Under the pieces are notes generated by a model. It saw only the letters and a program-made list of their open reading frames with translations. It was not told the origin of the DNA and ran no database searches. The translations under genes were made by a program, and so were the position numbers. A stretch of 64,000 nucleotides of DNA from Chromatiales bacterium (GTDB taxonomy: Bacteria; Pseudomonadota; Gammaproteobacteria; Chromatiales; Chromatiaceae), in contig JANQRK010000110.1 in assembly GCA_028284585.1 (NCBI GenBank), positions 1 through 64,000 of the forward strand, given 5' to 3'. Shown piece by piece: positions 44,846 through 52,809 of this stretch. Each line of letters begins with the position of its first letter. The stretch's first letter is position 1.

Positions 44846-45301
44846 CTGGCAACCTGCTTAGGCGGCCGCGTATGGTAGCAAGTGCACGTGCTTTCCAATG
44901 CTAGCCCGAATATTTCGCCAGCCGAACAACGCCTACCTCGCAAGCTGCTGAGCACAGCAGAAAAAATCACTGATGAGGGAAAAATTTGACAGGCGCAGTT
45001 TGTACCCGACGTTGTTCTATCCCGATGCCGACGGTTTCTCGCTCGCCTTGGCTTGGTCTTCACGCAAGCGATAGCGACGGCTATCACTTTTATTCCAAAC
45101 CGGCGCCACAGCGGCTGCGCATTCCGTCGGCTCTCGGGGTGCTGGTGAGGTATTCGGGCTAAGCAGCCAGGTGGTGTTGCCAAGGGGCGACGGTCGGCGC
45201 CCGACGAGCTTTGTGCGCTGGCCTGCAAATTCGAGCGCGGTTCGAGCAATAGGCGACCTTGCCATGCGTGGGAGAACCCTCGGATGTGAGATGATCCAAA
45301 C
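44846..45301. other. Intergenic region with repeat-like sequence
   Basis: 456 bp between divergent genes. A perfect hairpin GATAGC-GACG-GCTATC near 45069-45086, read on the minus strand, matches the hairpin region of the 255-bp repeat over about 36 bases (including GCCGTCGCT and GTGAAG); a second segment (ATTCCGTCGGCTCTCGGGGT, about 45121) resembles sequence just left of repeat copy 1. It may hold a rearranged third copy. No gene supported. Confidence 0.35.
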
Positions 45302-45988
45302 ATGCGTCAGATCCTACGCAAGACACGCTGGGCCCTGGCGCGTCTGGCCTTCCTCGGTTACGTCAGCGGCTCCCTGGTGACCTTGGTCGGCGGCTTTCTT
45401 ACCGCGCCGCTGATGAGCTGGTGTTTCTTTAATGACTGGCGCTTTTGGCGCCACTGGTCGACTGGCCGAGGGATGCTCCCACACGGCTGGCGGCTGCTCA
45501 AACTGATGCGCCAGGACAACCGCGGGTTCATGCTATCAGTCTCGCTGACCAGCCCGCCACGCTCCAGGCCCAACCCCGAGACCGCGCACCTCGATCGCGG
45601 CTGGCAACCCGGCAGTTCCTGCGGCAGCTGCACCAATTGCTGTCATTTCGGCGGCCACGCATGCCCGCTGCTCGACCAGCAGTCGGGACTCTGCCTCGGC
45701 TACGATAGCTTCTACTGGCGATACTTCAATTGCGGGCGCTTCCCATCGGTCGCCGAAGAAGTCAGCTACTACGACTGCCGCAAGTGGATATTGATCCCTT
45801 GCGTAAGTACCGTTGCTGCGCCCCAGCAACAGCAAGGTTACGGCCAGCCGCCATCATTGCACTCGGCGATCGGGAGCTCTATGAAGGATCGTCCGCCGCC
45901 CGGGTCAAGTGGCATCATGGGGGCCGAGGGATCAGTCGAGGTTAGCCGCGCCTCGCATGAGCGAAACGCTTCCACCGCAGTGTCTTAG
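45302..45988 (+). CDS. Membrane-anchored cysteine-cluster protein
   Basis: 228 residues. A hydrophobic N-terminal segment (LARLAFLGYVSGSLVTLVGG) is followed by a cytoplasmic-like region and a dense cysteine cluster (CGSCTNCCHFGGHACPLL, then CLGYDS, FNCGRFP, YYDCRKW) resembling the YkgJ type of metal- or iron-sulfur-binding motif. After about residue 165 the sequence turns into low-complexity Gln/Gly/Pro/Ser (AAPQQQQGYGQPP), unlike the first part, so the original C-terminus may have been lost through a frameshift. Function unknown. Confidence 0.65.
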   Translation: MRQILRKTRWALARLAFLGYVSGSLVTLVGGFLTAPLMSWCFFNDWRFWRHWSTGRGMLPHGWRLLKLMRQDNRGFMLSVSLTSPPRSRPNPETAHLDRGWQPGSSCGSCTNCCHFGGHACPLLDQQSGLCLGYDSFYWRYFNCGRFPSVAEEVSYYDCRKWILIPCVSTVAAPQQQQGYGQPPSLHSAIGSSMKDRPPPGSSGIMGAEGSVEVSRASHERNASTAVS

Positions 45989-46037
45989 ACCGCGGCCTGT
46001 AAAGCGTGCTCGGGGCGAACCGGATATCGGCGGGGGC

Positions 46038-46457
46038 TCATCTCATCGCCCTAAACAACAATGAAAGCCTTTTTGCGTGGGTCAACTCCTCAAGGAATCG
46101 GCGCGGCTCGGCATCGTTGAATAGGAAATCACTGAAGCCCGGGATGCTCTCGACATCGACATCGTCGAGTTCCAAGAAACCCATGCGCCAATCTTTGAAC
46201 TCCCGGGCTTCCAATGGCCCTTCGAACATAACTTCGATGCGCTCGTGACGGCTATCGACCTCGATCGTAGCGAACATTTGTCTGACCACGTCTTCTTCTC
46301 CCTCCAAGATTTGGAAAAAGGAGTCCTTGCGGTGCAGCAGAATGCCGGTAAGTTCAAGCTCCTGGTTGCGCTCCAGGGCACGTTGCAGGAGTTCGACCAG
46401 ATCCTCCGAGCCCATTGGGCGAGTTTGCGTACTCACGTAACCAATGTGGTAAAGCAT
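46038..46457 (-). CDS. Stand-alone BLUF blue-light photoreceptor
   Basis: 139 residues from the ATG at 46457; the open frame upstream reads as non-coding. BLUF domains bind FAD and switch on blue light. The key residues are all present and at a constant offset of 14 from Rhodobacter AppA: Tyr7 (AppA Tyr21), Asn31 (Asn45), Gln49 (Gln63) and Trp90 (Trp104), in GYVSTQ, RNQELELTGIL, FFQILEGE and FKDWRMGF. No output domain is attached, only a helical C-terminus of about 45 residues. It is divergent from acsF within the photosynthesis cluster, suggesting it acts on a partner regulator such as PpsR (inference). Confidence 0.93.
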   Translation of the reverse strand: MLYHIGYVSTQTRPMGSEDLVELLQRALERNQELELTGILLHRKDSFFQILEGEEDVVRQMFATIEVDSRHERIEVMFEGPLEAREFKDWRMGFLELDDVDVESIPGFSDFLFNDAEPRRFLEELTHAKRLSLLFRAMR

Positions 46458-46808
46458 GGCGTTCTCCGCTGGGTACTTACGGCACCGTGCGACCGCGCAG
46501 GCCCCCCGATTGGTCACCAATGCCCCCAAAAACAACCGTGCTCAACTAGCGACGATAGTCATGATCCGCCACAAGAAAACCCGGCTTATCTCCTAACGCT
46601 TGCCCGCTCTAAGTCCCTCGATCTCCTATAAAGTCCTGAGGGGTATAGTTTTTTGCCACCGTTCATCGAATGCCATTAAAGAACATGGCTATCGGTCGGC
46701 TTTTCATGGTTGTGCAGTCAATAGTAGTCAACTAAACTTGACGCCACAAATGTTGTTTTTACTTGACACTCGGACGGCGCCAGCCGGGAATCCCGCGAGG
46801 AGGAACTC
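46458..46808. other. Intergenic control region between the BLUF gene and acsF
   Basis: 351 bp between divergent genes. The acsF side holds two PpsR-type palindromes (entered separately) and an AGGAGG ribosome binding site just before the acsF ATG. I see no open frame worth annotating and no consensus promoter that I can fix with confidence. Confidence 0.6.
46727..46768. promoter_or_regulatory. Two tandem PpsR/CrtJ-type sites upstream of acsF
   Basis: GTCAACTAAACTTGAC (46727-46742) is a perfect 5-6-5 palindrome of the GTCAA-N6-TTGAC kind. Nine bases further, TGTTGTTTTTACTTGACA (46751-46768) fits TGT-N12-ACA with one good half. Tandem sites of this kind are bound cooperatively by PpsR/CrtJ in other purple bacteria. 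They lie 40-80 bp before the acsF start codon. Confidence 0.7.
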
Positions 46809-47873
46809 ATGACCAACGTGAGCGAAACGATCGATTCCATCAGCTCCACCGAACAAGCCAAGACCGATACCTTGCTTGCCCCACGTTTTTACCGCACGGA
46901 TTACCAATCGCTGAACGGGCTCGACATCTCGTCGGTACGCAGGGAATGGGACTCCATGATGGAAGAGTTCCGCCGCGACATAAACCATGAGCATTTCCGC
47001 AAGCAGGTCGACTTCGACGGCGAGATCCATGAGATGACGGACGAGCTGCGCCAGGAATTCATGGATTTCCTGGTCAGCTCCATTACCGCCGAGTACTCCG
47101 GGTGCGTGCTCTACAGAGAGATTGAGAAGAACGTCGATAATCCCGACATCAAGGAACTCATGGGCTCGATGGCACGCGACGAATCGCGTCATGCCGGCTT
47201 CATCAACCGCTCATTGAAAAACATGGGTGTCGCGGTCGATTTAGGTTTCCTCAAGCGCGCCAAGAAGTACACCTATTTCCGGCCCAAGTTCATCTACTAC
47301 GCAACCTACTTGTCGGAAAAAATCGGCTACGCCCGCTACATCACCATCTTCCGGCATCTGGAGCGGAATCCAGAGCATCGCTTCCACCCGATCTTCAAGT
47401 GGTTTGAAGAATGGTGCGACGACGAGTTTCGTCACGGTGAGGCCTTTGCCCTGATCATGCGTGCCAATCCACACCTGTTGCGCGGCCACAATGTCTTGTG
47501 GATCCGGTTCTTCCTATTGGCCGTCTACGCAACCATGTATGTGCGTGATCATTCACGCCCCCAGCTTTACCACGCCCTACACATGGATCCGACCGAGTTT
47601 GATTACCGCGTGTTCGACATCACAACTGCGATCAGCCGGCAGGTCTTTCCATTGACCCTGGACACAGACAATCCGAAATTCCGCCAGGGGCTGGAGAAAC
47701 TACGCGATATCAACATCGCGATCGAGGCGGCGAAACAGCGGGGTGGATTGCTCGCCCGGTTGACCCAAGGCCGCCTGGCGGCACAGGCCGCCCTGGTCTT
47801 TGCGCGCTTGTATGTGCTGCCGACAAAGCGCAACGATATGCCCGATAACGTGCGCATGGCACCGGCTTGGTAA
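46809..47873 (+). CDS. acsF: Mg-protoporphyrin IX monomethyl ester oxidative cyclase AcsF
   Basis: 354 residues. A di-iron ferritin-like fold with ligands in AEYSG (E95), DESRH (E125, H128) and DDEFRH (E206, H209). The enzyme uses O2 to close the isocyclic ring of bacteriochlorophyll, turning Mg-protoporphyrin monomethyl ester into protochlorophyllide. Its presence means pigment can be made under oxygen; the O2-independent BchE is not in the window. AGGAGG precedes the ATG closely, PpsR-type sites lie upstream and a strong terminator follows, so it is a single-gene unit. Confidence 0.96.
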   Translation: MTNVSETIDSISSTEQAKTDTLLAPRFYRTDYQSLNGLDISSVRREWDSMMEEFRRDINHEHFRKQVDFDGEIHEMTDELRQEFMDFLVSSITAEYSGCVLYREIEKNVDNPDIKELMGSMARDESRHAGFINRSLKNMGVAVDLGFLKRAKKYTYFRPKFIYYATYLSEKIGYARYITIFRHLERNPEHRFHPIFKWFEEWCDDEFRHGEAFALIMRANPHLLRGHNVLWIRFFLLAVYATMYVRDHSRPQLYHALHMDPTEFDYRVFDITTAISRQVFPLTLDTDNPKFRQGLEKLRDINIAIEAAKQRGGLLARLTQGRLAAQAALVFARLYVLPTKRNDMPDNVRMAPAW

Positions 47874-47897
47874 CGAGCTGGTGTGCCCCCCAGGCTA

Positions 47898-47953
47898 GCC
47901 CGGGCAGTGTGTCGACTCCCGCTCTGATCGACCTGCCCGGGCCAAGCCTTTTT
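47898..47953 (+). terminator. Rho-independent terminator of acsF
   Basis: GCCCGGGCAG (47898-47907) pairs perfectly with CTGCCCGGGC (47933-47942), loop of 25 bases, followed by a five-T run at 47949-47953. It lies 25 bp after the acsF stop codon. Confidence 0.75.
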
Positions 47954-48032
47954 GACCGACCGCTGTTGCGGCCGCGCCACGCCAATAGCAAACGCAAAGC
48001 TTGTTGTGAGGACTAAGCTGGGTCCTCGGCGA

Positions 48033-48725
48033 TCAACTCGCGGGCCGCACCAACCTGCTTAGCCCCGCCCCTTCGTTGTCACCGATCCCATAGCGCGCCA
48101 TCTTTACATAGAGGCTTTGACGGCTCAGACCCAGTATCTTGGCCGCGGCGGTGCGATTGCCCTGGACCTCTTCCAAGGCGGCCTCGATGTAGTGCTTCTC
48201 GACCAGGCCGACGGTCGCACTGACCAAACCCTTCAGCGTCGTGGTGCCGAGCTGCTCGGTCATCGACCCAAGCAACTGTGCGAGCGGTCCATACCCACTC
48301 AGATAGTTGCCGGTCGAATCACCCCCCAGGTCACTTTCGTTCAGCGGCCGCCGCCCGGATCGATTGGTCAGCTGAGCATCCACCACACCTGAGTGCGAAT
48401 CCGCCAATGCACGCACATCTCGGCCGATCGCGAGCATATCGCCACCCTTGAGGCGCACCGCCATGTATTCGATCGGGAGTGCACGGCCGCTCGGGAAATG
48501 CTGGGTCAGACAACAGTACGGCGAGACGCCCTGCGCCAAGGCAGTATCCACCAGTTCAGTGAGTTGCGCTCGGTCGCGATCCTCGACGGTTTGCGCCCAA
48601 TGGCGCCCGAGCCAGTCGTCCAGGGTCTCACCGGCCATCGCATTGGCCAGCGTGGCGCGCAGTATTACGCCTTTGAGATCAAGCACGACCTTCACATCGG
48701 GTTGCATCGCGCCAACCGCTGTCAT
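48033..48725 (-). CDS. Short PpsR/CrtJ-like regulator (N-terminal PAS plus HTH only)
   Basis: 230 residues from the ATG at 48725; a start 43 codons upstream is possible but the added sequence does not resemble the family. One PAS-like domain at about 8-110 matches the N-domain of the full-length PpsR in this window (ending AIGRDVRAL versus AAGRDLRAV). A variable linker and a Fis-type helix-turn-helix follow (VQGNRTAAAKILGLSRQSLYVKMARYGI). The two central PAS domains and the Q-linker are absent. The Cys of the HTH (LCIEAAL in PpsR) is Tyr179 here; a Cys-Cys pair occurs in the PAS domain (SPYCCLTQ). It should bind the same kind of site as PpsR and may compete with or partner it. Confidence 0.85.
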   Translation of the reverse strand: MTAVGAMQPDVKVVLDLKGVILRATLANAMAGETLDDWLGRHWAQTVEDRDRAQLTELVDTALAQGVSPYCCLTQHFPSGRALPIEYMAVRLKGGDMLAIGRDVRALADSHSGVVDAQLTNRSGRRPLNESDLGGDSTGNYLSGYGPLAQLLGSMTEQLGTTTLKGLVSATVGLVEKHYIEAALEEVQGNRTAAAKILGLSRQSLYVKMARYGIGDNEGAGLSRLVRPAS

Positions 48726-48870
48726 TGTCCGATCACTCGCCAAACAGAAAAATCCGGCTCGATTACGCGCGCGCCCAGAGCGGACACTCCCAGCCACCGT
48801 TCCAATATGACAGGCGGGCAGCGCAAGTCGTTGCTCACGGGCATGGCAAGCCAACCACTGACCGGTCGCA

Positions 48871-49179
48871 CTAGGGCGACAAACGCCGGCGTGGCCAACG
48901 CGCGACGAGATCGAGCAGGTGGGCCGCGAAGGCGAGTGCCAGACAAATGGCTGTCCATCCCCACCAAGCCTGGCCTAGGGCCAAGCGCAGTGCGACCAGC
49001 AAGGCTGCACCCGACAGCAGATTGGGTAGGCTCTGAACCAGCATCGGCCCGCGCCCCGCAAAACGGCGCAGGCCAATCAATGCCAGCGCTTCGAGCACTA
49101 CAAGCGCAAGGATGACGTCGATCGCCCATCCGCTTGAGACCCATTCCGCCAAGTCACCGGGAGTCAGGTCTGACGACAC
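48871..49179 (-). CDS. Small membrane protein of the bchG-bchP operon
   Basis: 102 residues with three hydrophobic spans (WAIDVILALVVLEALALIGL; LPNLLSGAALLVALRLAL; WTAICLALAFAAHLLDL) and a basic C-terminus (RWPRRRLSP). It overlaps the end of bchP by 26 nt, so it is translated with it. I recognise no named family. The position suggests a role in pigment synthesis or membrane assembly, but that is inference. Confidence 0.75.
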   Translation of the reverse strand: MSSDLTPGDLAEWVSSGWAIDVILALVVLEALALIGLRRFAGRGPMLVQSLPNLLSGAALLVALRLALGQAWWGWTAICLALAFAAHLLDLVARWPRRRLSP

Positions 49180-50368
49180 CGAACAAGTGTGCGAGGTCCT
49201 TGAAAAAGATCCGCATGTGGGCCATAGGCCTGGTGCGCACCAACCGCTTGTGCATGTATGACTGCCAAGTCAGGTATTGGACATCTGGGTCGCGACACAT
49301 GCTGACGAAGCGCTCACGACGCTTGTCGGTGGCGTACCAAAAGCGTTGCATGATGCCTAAGATCCAGAACACCTTACCGTGGTCGCGCATGAACCGCTTG
49401 CGCGCCGTACGCAACACCGCTGGATCACCAGTGGCAATGAACTCGTCAACTGCCTCGGCCGCCAAGCGGCCGCCGGCCATAGCGTAATAGATGCCTTCTC
49501 CCGACGCGGGGGCGACCACGCCGGCGGCATCCCCGGCAAGCAATACATTGCGCCCATTGTCCCACCGCTTGAGGGGGCGTAGCGGGATGGGTGCCCCTTC
49601 GCAGCGTATCGTCGTAGCGCCCGTCAGGCCGATCGTTTCGCGCAATTCGCGGACCGAACCACGCAACGAGAAGCCGCGCTGAGCGGTACCCATGCCAACG
49701 CTGGTTTTATCACCGTGGGGAAAAACCCAGGCATAGAAGTCAGGCGACAAGCGGCCCTGATACCAGACATCGCAGCGCTTTGGGTCGAAATCCGCTGCGT
49801 TCGCTGCCGGCGGCGATTCGACGATCTCATGGTAGGCCGAGACGCATGGAACCTTGTCTGACCCCGGCACGCACTGTCGGCCAACCGCCGACTTGGCGCC
49901 ATCGGCACCAATCACCGCCGTGGCCTTCACCGATACCTCGCAGGCGTTCTCGCCCTGCTCGTCCTTCTGCACATAGGTCAACACGACCAAACCGTCTTCA
50001 CCTTCCTCTAGACGCTTAAAGGTCCCGGTCTGCACGTCCGCCCCTGCGGCCTGGGCACGCCCCCGCAACCAGGGATCAAACTCCTCTCGATTGACCATGC
50101 CCACATAGCCGCCTTCGATGGGCATATTGACCCTTTGGTCTCCCGGCGAAATCATTCGCGCCGACGAGATCCGCGCCACCAGGAGTTCCTGGGGAATCCC
50201 GAAGTCCTCAATCAGGCGTGGTGGGATAGCACCGCCACAGGGCTTGATACGCCCTCCGCGCTCGAGCAAAAGTACCCGGCGCCCTTGACGCGCCAGGTCG
50301 GTGGCCGCTGTGGCCCCAGCCGGACCGCCGCCGACCACCACGACATCATATCTATCACTGTTACCCAT
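49154..50368 (-). CDS. bchP: Geranylgeranyl reductase BchP
   Basis: 404 residues. FAD-binding Rossmann motif at the N-terminus (YDVVVVGGGPAGATAATDLA), followed by the family segments RGGRIKPCGGAIPPRL, FYAWVFPHGDKTSVGMG and LLAGDAAGVVAPASGEGIYYAM. It reduces three double bonds of the geranylgeranyl tail to phytyl on bacteriochlorophyll, using NADPH. It lies 3 bp after the PucC-family gene and overlaps the small membrane protein. Normal length. Confidence 0.96.
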   Translation of the reverse strand: MGNSDRYDVVVVGGGPAGATAATDLARQGRRVLLLERGGRIKPCGGAIPPRLIEDFGIPQELLVARISSARMISPGDQRVNMPIEGGYVGMVNREEFDPWLRGRAQAAGADVQTGTFKRLEEGEDGLVVLTYVQKDEQGENACEVSVKATAVIGADGAKSAVGRQCVPGSDKVPCVSAYHEIVESPPAANAADFDPKRCDVWYQGRLSPDFYAWVFPHGDKTSVGMGTAQRGFSLRGSVRELRETIGLTGATTIRCEGAPIPLRPLKRWDNGRNVLLAGDAAGVVAPASGEGIYYAMAGGRLAAEAVDEFIATGDPAVLRTARKRFMRDHGKVFWILGIMQRFWYATDKRRERFVSMCRDPDVQYLTWQSYMHKRLVRTRPMAHMRIFFKDLAHLFGVVRPDSR

Positions 50369-50371
50369 GGG

Positions 50372-51727
50372 TTATCTCCCCTCCGCCAATTCAACTAGGT
50401 CCGCATCGCCAAACGCCGGCAACCCTTCATCCGCAGCGCGGCGCGGTGGCCGCACTGAGGCCGCGAGCACCGCGGCTACCAAGAAAAGCACGGCCTCGGC
50501 AGCGAACACGATGCCATAGGCCACTTCGGGTGCCCCGTAGAAGTGTCTAGTCAGGTCGACCGCCACGGTGCCGAGAAATCCCCCCAGCCCAAACGCGATC
50601 GCCTGGGCAGCACCCCAGAGCCCCATACGCAGTCCCTCACGGCGCTCACGGCCATGCCCAGCCAAGGCCATCATCGACCCGATCGCGGCAACCGCGAAAG
50701 CACCATTGGCAACACCAAGGGCGAACACCGTGGCCTTCAACGGCCAGTGCGGCGCCATGACACCGCCGAATACGATACCCATCAGGGCCGCGGCCGATGC
50801 AACGCAGCCGCCGATAGTCCAGGCACGCAGCAGATTGTGTTTGGCACGCTTGAAAAGGGTGCCCGTCAAGGCCACCGTGATCATGCCGAGCAGCACCCCG
50901 GCGTGTTGCAGCCCCGCGAGTTTTGTCGACTCACCCGGGGTCATACCGAAAACCAGGCCGGCAAACGGCTCCAGTATCAAGTCTTGCGCGCTATAGGCGA
51001 GCATGGACACGAACACGAAGATCGTGAACCGGCGGGCCTCACGTTCGCGCCACACCTCGGCCAGCGCGACGCGGAAGGGTGGCTTCTCGGAAGCTTTCGC
51101 GGTCCCGGTGCTAGCCGAGAGTGGGGCCTTGCCCTCGAGCCCACGTATCGACACGAGTGTGATCAAAACCGCCATCAGGCTAACACCCGCGGTCACCAAG
51201 ACCAGCCGCTGTGGTGAGAACGGATCGAGGAAGTCACCAGCGATCGTCGCCGTGACCGCAAAACTGGCTATCATCATGACCCAAACAATGGTGGCCGCTG
51301 CCGCACGCCGCGATGGCTCGACACGTTTCGCCAGAAACACCAGCAGCGAAGTGCCGCAAGCGCCAACTCCCAGCCCAATCATCACGAAGCCAAGGAAGGC
51401 GACGCCGGTCCCCCAAACAACATCCACACCCATCAGCGCCGTGCCGATCGACGCGGCGATGCCACCGGTCGCCAAGACCAGCATACCGCCGATGATCCAC
51501 GGCGTTCGCCGACCGCCGACATCGGAGCCGTAACCGAAGCGCGGCCGTGACATCTGAATCGCGTGATGCAAGGCAACTAGCGCACCAGGCAACATCGCCG
51601 GCAGGGCGAACTCGACCACCATCACACGATTCATGGTCGAGGTCGTCAGCACCACAATCGACCCCAGGGCCGCCTGCACCAGGCCCAAGCGAATGATTCC
51701 CAGCCAGCCCAGTGTGGCGACGCTCAT
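50372..51727 (-). CDS. PucC-family (BCD) membrane transporter, bch2/orf428 type
   Basis: 451 residues with 12 predicted membrane helices. The family marker is near the N-terminus (TSTMNRVMVVEFALPAMLPG), then PRFGYGSDVGGRRTPWIIGG and AYSAQDLILEPFAGLVFGM. PucC-family proteins help insert light-harvesting or pigment components; members located between bchG and bchP correspond to Rhodobacter orf428 (also called bch2), probably handling bacteriochlorophyll. Its start shares one base with the bchG stop codon. Confidence 0.9.
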   Translation of the reverse strand: MSVATLGWLGIIRLGLVQAALGSIVVLTTSTMNRVMVVEFALPAMLPGALVALHHAIQMSRPRFGYGSDVGGRRTPWIIGGMLVLATGGIAASIGTALMGVDVVWGTGVAFLGFVMIGLGVGACGTSLLVFLAKRVEPSRRAAAATIVWVMMIASFAVTATIAGDFLDPFSPQRLVLVTAGVSLMAVLITLVSIRGLEGKAPLSASTGTAKASEKPPFRVALAEVWREREARRFTIFVFVSMLAYSAQDLILEPFAGLVFGMTPGESTKLAGLQHAGVLLGMITVALTGTLFKRAKHNLLRAWTIGGCVASAAALMGIVFGGVMAPHWPLKATVFALGVANGAFAVAAIGSMMALAGHGRERREGLRMGLWGAAQAIAFGLGGFLGTVAVDLTRHFYGAPEVAYGIVFAAEAVLFLVAAVLAASVRPPRRAADEGLPAFGDADLVELAEGR

Positions 51728-52644
51728 CAGATTGCCCCCCCGACAAGTTCGCGTATCGCAAAGGCACTGGTCATCATCCCGAGCACATAAAAGGTGATGC
51801 CGGTGCCGTTGTACCAGGGCGCATGTTCACGCGGATCACGCAGCAACCGTCGCATGGCAGCGAACTGCGCCAACAATAGGCCGCATACGATCAGGGCGTG
51901 CACCGGTCGTTCCCAGTGAATCAGCAGGCCGATAACCACGACTTGCGGCAGCGCCATGGTCCAACAAGCGAACCGCGCCGCGCGCTCCGGGCCGAGTTGC
52001 ACCGGGATAGAACGCACACCGGTGTGGCGATCACCCTCGATCGCCTTGAAGTCATTCAGGGTCATGATGCCGTGGGCACCCAAGCTGTAAAGCACCGCGA
52101 GGACCAAGACCTCTGGCGCCGGCATGGCGCCTCCCGCCATCGCCGCGGCCCCGGTTACCCAGGCAAGGCCTTCATAGGAGAAGCCTACCGCCGTGTTGCC
52201 CCACCAGCCATTGAGTTTCAACCGTAACGGCGGGGCACTGTACGCCCAGGCGAGGAATACACCGACAATGGTGGCTCCAAATACCCAGGGTCCGAGCAGG
52301 TAACCCACCCAGATCGAGAGCGCTGACCAAAGGATGGCGTAATACAGCCCCCAGCTGCCGGGCACCCGACCCGAGGGGATCGGCCGCTGCGGCTCATTGA
52401 TCGCATCAACATGCCGGTCAAACCAATCATTGACCACTTGGCTGGCGCCGCAGACCAGTGGCCCAGCCAGCAAGACACCTAGGAAGACAATGCCGAGCCG
52501 CTCCAGCACCGGCTCCCCGGAAGAAACCACCCCGCAGGCAAACGCCCACATCGGTGGAAACCAGGTAACCGGATGCAATAACTCGAACATCGCGCCGGCT
52601 TGAGGCCGACGAGCGGGATCACGAAGCAGCATTAACCGTTGCAT
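51727..52644 (-). CDS. bchG: Bacteriochlorophyll synthase BchG
   Basis: 305 residues, a UbiA-family prenyltransferase with about eight membrane helices. The Asp-rich motif is NDWFDRHVDAINEPQRPIPSG, the second is FKAIEGDRHTG. It joins geranylgeranyl or phytyl diphosphate to bacteriochlorophyllide. The N-terminus ELLHPVTWFPPMWAF is typical. First gene of the bchG-(pucC-like)-bchP unit. The predicted -10 box ends only 6 bases before the first ATG, so the mRNA may be leaderless; an internal ATG four codons in is the alternative start. Confidence 0.95.
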   Translation of the reverse strand: MQRLMLLRDPARRPQAGAMFELLHPVTWFPPMWAFACGVVSSGEPVLERLGIVFLGVLLAGPLVCGASQVVNDWFDRHVDAINEPQRPIPSGRVPGSWGLYYAILWSALSIWVGYLLGPWVFGATIVGVFLAWAYSAPPLRLKLNGWWGNTAVGFSYEGLAWVTGAAAMAGGAMPAPEVLVLAVLYSLGAHGIMTLNDFKAIEGDRHTGVRSIPVQLGPERAARFACWTMALPQVVVIGLLIHWERPVHALIVCGLLLAQFAAMRRLLRDPREHAPWYNGTGITFYVLGMMTSAFAIRELVGGAI

Positions 52645-52650
52645 GAGTGT

Positions 52651-52691
52651 ACTGTAGTTTTGTCACTTTGAGTTGTCAATGAAAGTTGACA
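52651..52691 (-). promoter_or_regulatory. bchG promoter with a perfect PpsR/CrtJ palindrome over the -35 box
   Basis: TGTCAATGAAAGTTGACA (52674-52691, plus strand) is a perfect TGTCAA-N6-TTGACA palindrome. Read toward bchG, its TTGACA half (52679-52674) is a consensus -35, followed by a 17-base spacer and TACAGT (52656-52651) as -10. Binding of PpsR would cover the -35 box, so direct repression under oxygen is expected. Confidence 0.8.
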
Positions 52692-52809
52692 TTAGGCTCT
52701 TCGGGTATAGGCAGTGAGCCGACCAGCCCGAAGATGTGGCGGCCTCGCGCAGCAACGGCCAGGCCGGCTCCAGGATCACTCCCTTTGTCCGGACCTGGTG
52801 TAACCGGGC

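Noticed and set aside
40479-44878. Many long open frames on the plus strand opposite lhr, and similar ones opposite hrpA and the msh genes
   Set aside because: They are antisense shadows in GC-rich coding DNA: the protein on the other strand has full family motifs, while these show only Arg/Pro/Ala-rich low-complexity sequence.
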